Assembly: GCA_965217195.1 (NCBI GenBank)
Contig: CBDCHL010000005.1
Coordinates: 682,001-746,000, forward strand
Direction of reading: 5' to 3'
DNA length: 64,000 nt
Origin: UBA6623 sp965217195
Lineage (GTDB): Bacteria; Acidobacteriota; Terriglobia; Bryobacterales; UBA6623
The position numbers and the translations under genes are program-made. The notes under the pieces are model-generated. The model worked only from the letters and a program-made list of their open reading frames with translations, made no database searches and had not been told where the DNA came from. Numbering within the stretch: the first letter of the stretch is position 1; the number at the start of each line of letters is the position of its first letter. Shown here in pieces: positions 24,609 to 32,096 of the stretch.

Positions 24609-25034
24609 CTACGCGTTCTCGCTCTCCGGCTCAACCCAAGGATCGTAGGAGCCGAAACACCATAGGTGCCCCTCCGGATCACGCGCGGCGTAAAAGAGAC
24701 CTCGATCTTCCTGATCCTCGATCGGCGTCACGATCTCGGCCCCAGCCGCCACCGCCTGTTCGTAGTGCGCGTCAACGGCTTCCACGACGATGTAAGCACT
24801 CTGTGTCACGCGACCACCCTTGTTCGGTACGGTCATCAGCTTGCCGAACTCATCCTCGCGCGCCGTCCCCACCATGATCATTCCGTTGCCCAACGTGAGC
24901 TGAGCATGGCGAATGGTTCCGCCCTCCCCCGGCACAACCAGACGTCTCTCGAACCCAAGCGCCTTGCAAAGCCAATCGATCGCGGCCGGGGCGTCTCGAT
25001 AGCGCATGGTCGGAATGATGTTGCCCTTTGTCAT
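24609..25034 (-). CDS. VOC-superfamily (glyoxalase/bleomycin-resistance-like) protein
   Basis: The 141-residue protein has the paired beta-alpha-beta-beta-beta units of the VOC fold. It opens NIIPTMRYRDAPAAIDWLCK then ALGFERR, has MIMVGTAREDEFG and QSAYIVVEAVDAHYEQAVAAGAEIV, and closes GLFYAARDPEGHLWCFGSYD with the terminal metal-type Glu region. Catalytic identity cannot be assigned because this family includes lyases, isomerases and binding proteins. A GTG start at 25097 overlapping the preceding stop (GTGA) would add 21 residues and couple it to the YjbQ gene; the ATG at 25034 fits the family start better. Confidence 0.8.
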   Translation of the reverse strand: MTKGNIIPTMRYRDAPAAIDWLCKALGFERRLVVPGEGGTIRHAQLTLGNGMIMVGTAREDEFGKLMTVPNKGGRVTQSAYIVVEAVDAHYEQAVAAGAEIVTPIEDQEDRGLFYAARDPEGHLWCFGSYDPWVEPESENA

Positions 25035-25093
25035 TGCGTTTTTGCCTACGGGTGAGCCGACTTTTTTACACGCCGATCGGTACTCCGTCCCCG

Positions 25094-25504
25094 TCACCGG
25101 GCTGAGCGCGTGACGTGCACTTGAATCGTTCGTGTCCGCGGACGATTATCGAAATCGAGAAGGATAACCTGTTGCCACGTCCCGAGGGTTAGTCTACCGT
25201 CGACGATGGGAATCGATAGCGACGGTTTCATCAGCGCCGCCCGCAAATGCGAAAACCCGTTGCCGTCGCCCCAGGTCTCGTTGTGCTTGTAGTCGGCGTT
25301 CATCGGGGCGATCCGATCGAGTGCCGCTTTGAGATCGGCGACCGCGCCCGGTTCGTATTCGATCGTAGACAGAGCGGCTGTCGAACCGACAACGAAAACA
25401 TGCGCGACGCCTTCCGCGACGTCCGCCGCTTCGCAGATCTTTCGAACCTCGGAAGTGATGTCGAGGATATCCGTGAAACCGCGCGTCGAGACGGTGAACT
25501 CCAT
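25094..25504 (-). CDS. YjbQ/UPF0047 family protein
   Basis: The 136-residue protein covers the whole family: EFTVSTRGFTDILDITSEVR at the start, VFVVGSTAALSTIEYEPG, the metal-site motif NETWGDGNGFSHLRAALM near 76-93 with conserved His and Gly, and LTLGTWQQVILLDFDNRPRTR at the end. UPF0047 proteins can show weak thiamine phosphate synthase activity, but their true role is not established. The end overlaps a possible GTG start of the VOC gene, so the two are probably one transcript. Confidence 0.85.
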   Translation of the reverse strand: MEFTVSTRGFTDILDITSEVRKICEAADVAEGVAHVFVVGSTAALSTIEYEPGAVADLKAALDRIAPMNADYKHNETWGDGNGFSHLRAALMKPSLSIPIVDGRLTLGTWQQVILLDFDNRPRTRTIQVHVTRSAR

Positions 25505-25545
25505 CCCGGTATTATCGAACGGCGCCCGGCTGAACGAGAGAAGAA

Positions 25546-25580
25546 AATGCCGCAGGTTTCTTCGAACCCTGCGCTACGCG
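25546..25580 (-). repeat. dispersed hairpin repeat, copy 3
   Basis: On the minus strand GCGTAG, CGCAGG, loop GTTCGAAGAAA (11 nt), CCTGCG and GCATTTTC follow each other (stems at 25551-25556 and 25568-25573). It sits in the gap between the DUF1501 and YjbQ genes. Confidence 0.7.
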
Positions 25581-25643
25581 TTCCTCTTCTTGCGAGCCCA
25601 TTCTCACGGGCTAAGCCGGGGCGTCGCTCGCCCAGGCTGCTCG

Positions 25644-27128
25644 TTAAGCGAGAATCTGCTTCACGACATGCGCCGGCTCAACTCCCGTCAGCTTGGCGTC
25701 GAGGCCCTGATGCCTGTGGGTGTAGCGCTCGTGGTCGATTCCGAACAAATGCAGGATCGTCGCCTGGAAGTCGCGGATGTGAACCGGGTCTTTGACGATG
25801 TTGTAGGAGAAATCGTCGGTTTCCCCGTGGACCACGCCCCCCTTGACGCCCCCGCCGGCCATCCACAGGCTATAGCAGCGCGGGTGATGGTCGCGGCCGT
25901 AGTCGGTGGGCGTGAGCTTGCCTTGTGAGTAGATTGTGCGGCCGAATTCACCGCCCCAGATAACAAGCGTCTCTTCGAACAACCCACGCTCCTTGAGATC
26001 CTGGATCAGGGCGTAGGACGCTTGGTCGACGTCCCTGGCTTGCGCCGGCAGCACTTCCGGAGCGAACGCATGCACGTCCCAGCCACGGTGGTAAATCTGG
26101 ACAAAGCGAGTGCCGCGCTCGATCAGCCGGCGCGCCATCAGAGCCGCGTTCTGAAATTTGCCGGGCTGCTTGGCTTCCTCGCCCCAGCGCTTGAACGTGC
26201 TTTCCGGTTCACTCGACAAATCGCTCATCTCTGGAACCGAAGCTTGCATGCGAAACGCCATCTCGAACTGCTCGATGCGGGCCAGCGTCTCGGGGTCGCC
26301 GATCTTCTCGTGCTGCATTCGGTTGAGCTCATTAAGCCCGTCCAGCATCCTGCGGCGAACGTCGGTCGACACGCCGTCGGGATTCTTGATGTAGAGCACG
26401 GGATCGCTTCCGGTGCGTAATGCCACGCCCGCGTATTTCGCGGAAAGAAAACCGGAACTCCACAGCCGCGCCGAAATCGCCTGCACGCCGGCTTTCGGGT
26501 GACTGCGCTCGGCGTTCATGACGGCGAACGTCGGAAGATCTTCATTCATGCTCCCGAGCCCGTACGCCAACCAAGAACCAATACATGGCCGACCGGCCAC
26601 CTGACGTCCCGTCTGGATAAAAGTAATCGCCGGCTCGTGATTGATGGCGTCGGTATTCATCGATCGGATGACGGCGATGTCGTCGGCCATCTTCCCCACA
26701 TTCGGCAGAATCTCCGAAATCCACGTCCCGCTCTCTCCGTGTTGGTTGAACTTGAAGACGGACGGAGCGATCGGGAAGCGCGACTGGCCGGACGTCATCG
26801 TGGTCAGGCGTTGGCCCTTGCGGATCGAGTCCGGCAGGTCTTTGTCGTACCAATCCTTCATCTTCGGCTTGTAGTCGAGCAGATCCATCTGCGGCGGTGC
26901 GCCCATGGCGTGCAAATAGATGCAGCGCTTGGCTGTGGGAGCGAAATGCGGCAGACCGGGCAGACCGCCAGAAGTCACCTCGGCCTTGGGGCTTCCGAGG
27001 CCGTGCTCCGCCATCAAGCTCGCGAGCACGATGCCGCCGATCCCCTGCGCGCCGCGGGCGAAAAACTGTCGACGAGTTTCGGCGAGTACGGTTTCGTCGG
27101 CCAGTACGATTTCTTTGGATGGATGCAT
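25644..27128 (-). CDS. DUF1501 protein (exported, sulfatase-like fold)
   Basis: The 494-residue protein begins at 27128 behind GGAG and has an N-terminal ETRRQFFARGAQGIGGIVLA, a twin-arginine-type signal. Family parts are CIYLHAMGAPPQMDLLDYKP, with the metal-site region, HGESGTWISEILPN, AVIRSMNTDAINHEPA, GTRFVQIYHRGWDVHAFAP, LVIWGGEFGRTIYSQGK, GRDHHPRCYSLWMAGGGVKGG and ATILHLFGIDHERYTHRHQG. DUF1501 proteins share the alkaline-phosphatase fold and are usually coded behind a DUF1549/DUF1553 gene for carbohydrate or sulfate-polymer use; the natural role is uncertain. Here only the last codons of that partner remain upstream. Confidence 0.9.
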   Translation of the reverse strand: MHPSKEIVLADETVLAETRRQFFARGAQGIGGIVLASLMAEHGLGSPKAEVTSGGLPGLPHFAPTAKRCIYLHAMGAPPQMDLLDYKPKMKDWYDKDLPDSIRKGQRLTTMTSGQSRFPIAPSVFKFNQHGESGTWISEILPNVGKMADDIAVIRSMNTDAINHEPAITFIQTGRQVAGRPCIGSWLAYGLGSMNEDLPTFAVMNAERSHPKAGVQAISARLWSSGFLSAKYAGVALRTGSDPVLYIKNPDGVSTDVRRRMLDGLNELNRMQHEKIGDPETLARIEQFEMAFRMQASVPEMSDLSSEPESTFKRWGEEAKQPGKFQNAALMARRLIERGTRFVQIYHRGWDVHAFAPEVLPAQARDVDQASYALIQDLKERGLFEETLVIWGGEFGRTIYSQGKLTPTDYGRDHHPRCYSLWMAGGGVKGGVVHGETDDFSYNIVKDPVHIRDFQATILHLFGIDHERYTHRHQGLDAKLTGVEPAHVVKQILA

Positions 27129-27190
27129 AGTAATTCTCCGTCTGATCTTCGCTAACATGGTTCGGCACAGCCGGCGATCGGAGGCCGGCT

Positions 27191-27246
27191 ATTTGTTCAG
27201 TACTTCGTCCAAAGTCAGCAATTGATTAGCGACCATGGTCAACGCC
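27191..27246 (-). pseudogene. 3' remnant of a DUF1553 partner gene
   Basis: The last codons before a TAG at 27191 read ALTMVANQLLTLDEVLNK, which fits the end of DUF1549/DUF1553 proteins that normally precede DUF1501 genes. A stop codon cuts the frame at about 27249, and no upstream part of the roughly 700-residue protein remains. The fragment is short, so the call is tentative. Confidence 0.35.
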
Positions 27247-27383
27247 GCGATTCAACCGCCGCCACCCCCCGTCTCGGGTTCGGAATCAACGGTTTAAAGC
27301 AACCGCGCGGCTTCTCCGCCGTTGGCATCATAGTAACTCAAAAACTACTCTTCTCGCACGTCCGCCTGGCGATCGGATGCGCG

Positions 27384-27606
27384 ACATAAATGTGGGAAGT
27401 CCATCTCGCAACGCGAGCAGCAGCGACAGGCGCGTGGACGGAAGTCCATGCCAAGCCCGGTCCAAGGCCGGTCCAAGGGGCTCGTCGTCCGGTACGAGGC
27501 CTTTCAACGGCCTTCACCCGCAAGGCTTTAGCCATGGCCGCAGCAACGGAAAATTGCCGTTAGGGAAGTGCTCCAACCCGGGCCGCCGATCCTCCCATGT
27601 TTATGT
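27384..27606 (+). repeat. structured dispersed repeat, copy B
   Basis: The ends pair over 14 bp including two wobbles (27384-27397 with 27593-27606). The internal hairpin GCGTGGAC-GGAA-GTCCATGC (27432-27451) keeps the loop and replaces one C-G pair by T.G. A block GGCTTTAGCCATGGCC matches copy A, and an extra hairpin AACGG...CCGTT lies near 27546-27562. It ends 126 bases before motA. 27247-27383 shows nothing further. Confidence 0.75.
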
Positions 27607-27732
27607 TGTGCACCCGTGTCTACCCCATGGTGCCACCCCGCCGACGCGCGCCCTCCGCGCCCCAATCATCGCCGCGTTTTCGCGAAGTAATTCTTGCCGT
27701 GGCGGGGTCGATACGACAGTTCAGGGAGGACT

Positions 27733-28590
27733 ATGCTCGCGATTGTCGGCATGTTGATCGTCATCGGCGCCGTTTTCGGCGGCTACCTGATGCACGGGGG
27801 CACGATGGCTGTTCTGATGCAGCCCTCCGAGTTCCTCATCATCTGGGGTGCGGCCCTAGGAACTCTCGTGATCGCGACGCCGATGCCGGTGATCACTCGC
27901 CTGTTCAAGAACTTCGGACGAGTGCTGAAAGGCAACGCCTACAACCGCGCCGTCTATCTCGAAACACTCAAGATGTTCAGCGACCTATTCCAAGCCGCCC
28001 GTAAACAAGGCATGGTGAAACTCGAGGCCGATGTGGAAGAGCCTCGCAAAAGCGACATCTTCAAGAAGTACCCGCGCTTCCTCAAGGACCATCACGCGAC
28101 CCACTTCGTTTGCGACACCTTGCGGATGGCGATCACCGGCGGGATTCCTCCTTTCGATTTGGACCAGATGATCGACGCCGATCTCGAAGTACACCACGCC
28201 GAAAATGAAGCGCCGGTGCATTCCCTCACAAGCGTCGCCGATGCGCTGCCGGGCCTCGGCATCGTGGCCGCCGTGCTCGGCATCGTCATCACCATGCAGG
28301 CGCTGGGGGGGCCGCCCAAAGAACTGGGCTACAAGGTCGCGGCGGCTCTGGTGGGAACCTTTCTCGGCATCTTGACCTGCTACGGCTTCCTGGCGCCGTT
28401 GGCGCAAGCTATGGCCTCGGTCGACGAGGGCGAAGCGGCCTATTTCCGCGTCCTGAAGTCGGGCATCATTGCTTTCGTCAAGGGGCATCCGCCGATCATG
28501 GCGCTGGAGTTCGCGCGGCGGACCATTCCTCACTCCGACCGACCCACGTTCCAAGAGATGGAGAAGGCATGCAAGGGGAAGAAGGCCTAG
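27733..28590 (+). CDS. motA: MotA, flagellar motor stator protein
   Basis: The 285-residue inner-membrane protein starts at 27733 behind GGGAGGA with MLAIVGMLIVIGAVFGGYLM, then IIWGAALGTLVIATP as the second helix. A cytoplasmic loop follows with charged residues (KQGMVKLEADVEEPRKSDIF), and the MotA/TolQ domain has SVADALPGLGIVAAVLGIVI and KVAAALVGTFLGILTCYGFL with the two C-terminal helices. MotA and MotB form the proton channel that drives the flagellar rotor. The gene overlaps motB by 22 bases. No other flagellar gene lies in the window. Confidence 0.9.
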   Translation: MLAIVGMLIVIGAVFGGYLMHGGTMAVLMQPSEFLIIWGAALGTLVIATPMPVITRLFKNFGRVLKGNAYNRAVYLETLKMFSDLFQAARKQGMVKLEADVEEPRKSDIFKKYPRFLKDHHATHFVCDTLRMAITGGIPPFDLDQMIDADLEVHHAENEAPVHSLTSVADALPGLGIVAAVLGIVITMQALGGPPKELGYKVAAALVGTFLGILTCYGFLAPLAQAMASVDEGEAAYFRVLKSGIIAFVKGHPPIMALEFARRTIPHSDRPTFQEMEKACKGKKA

Positions 28591-29339
28591 GCGGCGAGTC
28601 GGGCGGCGGCAGCCCGATCATCATCAAGAAGGTCTACAAGGGTGCGGGTCACCACGGCGGCGCGTGGAAAGTGGCCTTTGCGGATTTCGTCACCGCGATG
28701 ATGGCGCTTTTTATGGTCCTGTGGCTGATGAACGCCGACACCGAGGAGAAGGCCGCCGTTTCGGCTTACTTTCATGATCCCCAAGGCTTTGAGGAGAAGT
28801 GGGGCATGTCGCAACCCAGCATGACCATCGGCCAAGACGACCTGAACGGATTGGCCGAAAAGCTGGCCGAGGCGATGAAGGAAATGCCGGAACTCGACAA
28901 GCTCAAGGATCACGTCGTCGCCACGGTCAGCGGCGAGGGTCTGCGCATCGAGCTACTCGAGGACGCGAAAGGCATGTTCTTTAAAAGCGGCAGCCCCGAG
29001 CCCAGCGGATCGGGCAAGCAGGTGATCCAGGTCATCGCCGGGGAACTCGACAAGCTGCCCAACAAGATCATCATCGAAGGCCACACCGACGCCAAGCCGA
29101 TTCGAGGACGAGAGAAATACACGAACTGGGAGCTTTCCGTCGAGCGCGCCAACGCCGCCCGCCGCATCATGGCCGAGGCCGGGCTTGACCCGGGTCGAGT
29201 CGTACAAGTCCGCGGTTTCGCGGACGGGCAGCTCAGGAATGCCGACGAACCCGACGACCCGTCGAACCGCCGCATCACCTTGATCGTGCGCTTCGAGGAG
29301 AGCGAGAAGGCCGCGCAGCCGACGACCGCAGCGGAGTAA
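28569..29339 (+). CDS. motB: MotB, flagellar motor stator protein
   Basis: The 256-residue protein has the short cytoplasmic start (SPIIIKKVYKGAGHHGGAWK), one membrane helix with the proton-binding Asp (ADFVTAMMALFMVLWLMNAD) and a periplasmic OmpA-like peptidoglycan-binding domain: IIIEGHTDAKPIRGREKYTN, WELSVERANAARRIM, and DPSNRRITLIVRF. It anchors the stator to the cell wall. It starts inside the end of motA, so translation is coupled. The plug segment between helix and OmpA domain is present (AAVSAYFHDPQGFEEKWG). Confidence 0.9.
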   Translation: MQGEEGLGGESGGGSPIIIKKVYKGAGHHGGAWKVAFADFVTAMMALFMVLWLMNADTEEKAAVSAYFHDPQGFEEKWGMSQPSMTIGQDDLNGLAEKLAEAMKEMPELDKLKDHVVATVSGEGLRIELLEDAKGMFFKSGSPEPSGSGKQVIQVIAGELDKLPNKIIIEGHTDAKPIRGREKYTNWELSVERANAARRIMAEAGLDPGRVVQVRGFADGQLRNADEPDDPSNRRITLIVRFEESEKAAQPTTAAE

Positions 29340-29354
29340 ATGTTCCTTTGACAC

Positions 29355-29389
29355 GCGTAGTGCAGGGGTCGAAGACACCTGCGGCTTTT
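29355..29389 (+). repeat. dispersed hairpin repeat, copy 4
   Basis: GCGTAG, TGCAGG (29361-29366), loop GGTCGAAGACA (11 nt), CCTGCG (29378-29383) and GCTTTTC. It lies 15 bases after the motB stop; one outer stem pair becomes T.G. Confidence 0.65.
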
Positions 29390-29490
29390 CACCCCGTCGG
29401 CCAACTAACTCAAAAACGCAAGCCCGCGGCCGGCGCGTGAGAAGATGGTGGAAACTGTGGCAACTCCAACGGCACGGGGGAAACCCCACA

Positions 29491-30279
29491 ATGGCAGCAG
29501 AACTTAACGGCAAGCTCGCCCTGATCACCGGGGCGAGTCGCGGAATCGGACGAGCGATCGCGCAGCGGTTGGCGCGCGAAGGATGCGACTGCATGATCGC
29601 CGCCCGGACTGAGGAAACCCTGCGGCAAGCCGCTCAACAGATCACTGACGAGAGCGGCCGGCGGGTCGAGATTTGCGCCGTGGATTTGCGGACGCCGGAA
29701 GGGTGCCGCGCGTTGCACACCCAAGTAGAAGAGCAATTCGAACGGCTCGATATCCTCATCAACAACGCCGGCGCGACCAAGGGCGGCCCGTTCCTCGATC
29801 AAGACGACGCGCTGTGGGAAGACGGATTCGCCTTGAAGTTTTACGCCTGCATCCGTCTCTCTCGGCTTTTCTGGCCGGTTCTCAAGGAGAGCAGTGGTTC
29901 AGTGGTGAACATTGTCGGTGGTTTCGCCCGCACGCCGGACCCCGATTTCATGATCGGGGGCGCTGTGAACGCGGCTATGGCGAATTTTACGAAAGCACTG
30001 GCCGGGTTGGGCCTACGCGACGACGTCAATGTCAACGCCGTCTATCCGGGATTGACCGAGACCCGAAGAGTCGAGGAGATCTTCGCGATGCGGGCGGCGA
30101 TGCGCCGTGTGTCGCCGGAGCAGGTCCGTGCGGACATGGTCAAGAAGGAGGGTATCCGGAGACTCGGGCGTCCCGAGGATGTGGCGGACTTGGTGGCCTT
30201 TCTTTGTTCTCCGCGCTCAAGGCACGTACAGGGAACGGCGATCGCTGTCGACGGCGGGGCCACGGCGGGGCTGTACTGA
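29491..30279 (+). CDS. SDR-family protein lacking the Tyr-Lys catalytic pair
   Basis: The 262-residue protein keeps the SDR cofactor motif (TGASRGIGRAIAQRLA), NNAGATKGG, the strand SVVNIVGGFARTP and the C-terminal RHVQGTAIAVDGGATAGLY. At the active site, where classical SDRs read Y-x-x-x-K, the sequence is DFMIGGAVNAAMANFTKALA: Tyr is Gly and Lys is Asn. The usual catalytic Ser before it also appears to be replaced. Either the reaction is different or the protein only binds cofactor. The start at 29491 gives the normal SDR opening. It stands 96 bases before an FAD oxidoreductase on the same strand. Confidence 0.8.
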   Translation: MAAELNGKLALITGASRGIGRAIAQRLAREGCDCMIAARTEETLRQAAQQITDESGRRVEICAVDLRTPEGCRALHTQVEEQFERLDILINNAGATKGGPFLDQDDALWEDGFALKFYACIRLSRLFWPVLKESSGSVVNIVGGFARTPDPDFMIGGAVNAAMANFTKALAGLGLRDDVNVNAVYPGLTETRRVEEIFAMRAAMRRVSPEQVRADMVKKEGIRRLGRPEDVADLVAFLCSPRSRHVQGTAIAVDGGATAGLY

Positions 30280-30375
30280 GGCTGTGCGGGGGGACCCCGG
30301 CCGGCTATCGCTGCTTCACCTCCAACCGGCATGTCATCGTAACGTCGGTCCCGATCGCCGATACCGCGAGTAGCC

Positions 30376-31557
30376 ATGACATCAGTCTTCGGCGACAAAA
30401 CTCACATCGCGGTCGTGGGTGCGGGGGCCTTCGGAGGCTGGACGGCGCTGCATCTCGTGCGAATGGGAGCCCGGGTAACATTGCTGGACGCGTGGGGTCC
30501 GGGCAATTCGCGATCGAGTTCCGGCGGCGAGTCGCGGGCCATTCGCGGCCTCTACGGGCCGGATCGTATTTACGCGCAATGGGTCAACCGGGCCTTCGCC
30601 CTTTGGCGCAAGAATCAACAACGTTGGAACACCGAACTCTACCGCCGTACGGGCCTGCTATGGATGTTTCCGCAAGACGATGAATACGCACGGACCTCTC
30701 TGCCGCTCGCCACGGAATTCGGACTGAAGGTCGATTGTCTCGAACGGAGCGAGGCCGAACGCCGGTTCCCCCAAATCGACTTTGACGGCGTCCGAACGCT
30801 GTATTTCGAGCCGGACGCCGGGTACCTGCGTGCCCGCCTCGCCTGTCGCGTTGTATGCGAGCAGTTTCAGCGAGAGGGAGGAGCCTTTCTGGAAGCCTGG
30901 GCTAAGCCCGGGCCGATCCGCTCCGAGGCGTTAGAGCGCATCGATTTGTCGAACGGCGGTCATCTTTCAGCCGACTGCTATGTGTTTGCCTGCGGGCCGT
31001 GGCTTGGGGATCTGTTTCCGAGTTGGATCGGAGACAATATTCGCCCGACCCGCCAGGAGGTGCATTACTTCGGAGTGCCGGCGGGCGACGGATCGTTCGA
31101 ACCGGGAAGGTTTCCCATTTGGGTTGATTACGGCGAGCGCCTATTCTACGGCTTTCCCAGCATCGGTCGGCGCGGCATTAAGATCGCCGACGACACCCGG
31201 GGCGAGGTGTTCGATCCGACCGATGGGGATCGCCGGCCCTCGCCGGAGGGCGTTGCGCGCGCCCGCGAATTCCTGGCTCACCGTTTTCCGCGGCTCCGTT
31301 CCGCGCCGCTGCTGGAATCAAGAGTCTGCCAATACGAGAACAGCCCTGACGGGCATTTGATCGTTGATCGGCATCCGGAGGCGGAGAATGTTTGGCTGAT
31401 CGGCGGGGGTTCCGGCCACGGGTTCAAGTTGGGGCCGGCTTTGGGAGAGCATGTCGCTGAATGTGTTCTTGGGGGAGGCCGGCCCGAAGCGATGTTCTCA
31501 TTGGCGAGGTTCCGTGCCGGCGGGGCTCCGGTAACGCAGTTTGGTCGGTCGAGATGA
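30376..31557 (+). CDS. FAD-dependent amino acid/sarcosine oxidase-like oxidoreductase
   Basis: The 393-residue DAO-family protein starts with a dinucleotide motif (HIAVVGAGAFGGWTALHLVR, 10-29) and SSSGGESRAIRGLYGPD, which matches the flavin-contact loop of monomeric sarcosine oxidase and N-methyltryptophan oxidase. Further parts are FEPDAGYLRARLACR, CYVFACGPWLGDLFP, VHYFGVPAGD, a substrate loop LFYGFPSIGRRGIKIADD and the C-terminal FAD motif DGHLIVDRHP with NVWLIGGGSGHGFKLGPALG. Oxidation of a secondary amine or amino acid to the imine with release of hydrogen peroxide is the expected chemistry; the substrate is unknown. No signal peptide is visible. Confidence 0.85.
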   Translation: MTSVFGDKTHIAVVGAGAFGGWTALHLVRMGARVTLLDAWGPGNSRSSSGGESRAIRGLYGPDRIYAQWVNRAFALWRKNQQRWNTELYRRTGLLWMFPQDDEYARTSLPLATEFGLKVDCLERSEAERRFPQIDFDGVRTLYFEPDAGYLRARLACRVVCEQFQREGGAFLEAWAKPGPIRSEALERIDLSNGGHLSADCYVFACGPWLGDLFPSWIGDNIRPTRQEVHYFGVPAGDGSFEPGRFPIWVDYGERLFYGFPSIGRRGIKIADDTRGEVFDPTDGDRRPSPEGVARAREFLAHRFPRLRSAPLLESRVCQYENSPDGHLIVDRHPEAENVWLIGGGSGHGFKLGPALGEHVAECVLGGGRPEAMFSLARFRAGGAPVTQFGRSR

Positions 31558-31628
31558 CGCCGTGTTTACTAGGCGAAATCATTTGCATGCGCCGAAGATT
31601 AACTATTTGTACGGACATAGGTTGGGGG

Positions 31629-31656
31629 TTGGCTCACATCAGATAGACACTATACT
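31629..31656 (+). promoter_or_regulatory. sigma70-type promoter for the 31692 operon
   Basis: TTGGCT (31629-31634), a 16-bp spacer and TATACT (31651-31656) precede the gene at 31692, which has a strong ribosome site (GAGGAGG). Confidence 0.5.
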
Positions 31657-31691
31657 GTATTACCTTCACCTGTTCTACCGAGGAGGACTCC

Positions 31692-32096
31692 ATGGCCGGC
31701 GCCCAAGACCCCACCGATCCAATTCGCGGGAAAGCCGCAACATTCCCTGCCGTGGCCGCAGGGACGTCCTGCAACCAGAGTTCTTTCAAGGCGGGCAAAG
31801 GCTCGTTCCTCTTTATCGGACCTGGGGCCAAAGGGCGGGGATTCAAAGCCATGTTCAAACTCGAACGTTCCATGCCCGAGGCGGGAAAGATGGCGGTCAA
31901 GGACCCGGATCGCTTTCAGGTGGGGTCCACCGGCTGGGTGACGACGCGCTTCACCGCAGAAAAGCCGCTCCCCAAATCCATCTGGGAAAAGTGGCTGAAA
32001 GAATCCTACGATTTGACCTGCGACTCAGGGTCCAAAGGCAAAACGAAGACCGTCAAGAAGGCCGAAAAAAGGAAAGCTACGAAGAAGACCAGATGA
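31692..32096 (+). CDS. small YjbR/MmcQ-like protein
   Basis: The 134-residue protein has an N-terminal part without clear relatives (KAATFPAVAAGTSCNQSSFK), a middle KGSFLFIGPGAKGRGFKAMF then KLERSM, and MAVKDPDRFQVGSTGWVTTR then FTAEKPLPKSIWEKWLKESY, which resembles the end of MmcQ/YjbR proteins. The final 20 residues are Lys rich (KTVKKAEKRKATKKTR), a possible nucleic-acid-binding tail. Its TGA overlaps the ATG of the next gene (ATGA at 32093-32096), so the two are translationally coupled. The function of the family is not known. Confidence 0.65.
   Translation: MAGAQDPTDPIRGKAATFPAVAAGTSCNQSSFKAGKGSFLFIGPGAKGRGFKAMFKLERSMPEAGKMAVKDPDRFQVGSTGWVTTRFTAEKPLPKSIWEKWLKESYDLTCDSGSKGKTKTVKKAEKRKATKKTR

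Noticed and set aside
22782..27606. Known riboswitch classes (c-di-GMP, cobalamin, molybdenum cofactor) for the structured repeats
   Set aside because: None of the conserved core sequences I know for these classes is present.
4826..29389. tRNA fragments, because of GGTTCGAA in the hairpin loops
   Set aside because: Stem lengths and flanks do not fit a T-arm followed by an acceptor stem; there is no other tRNA part nearby.
31541..32092. N-terminal extension of the carboxylase frame
   Set aside because: It overlaps the small gene at 31692 in another frame and has no similarity to carboxylases; the ATGA overlap gives the start.
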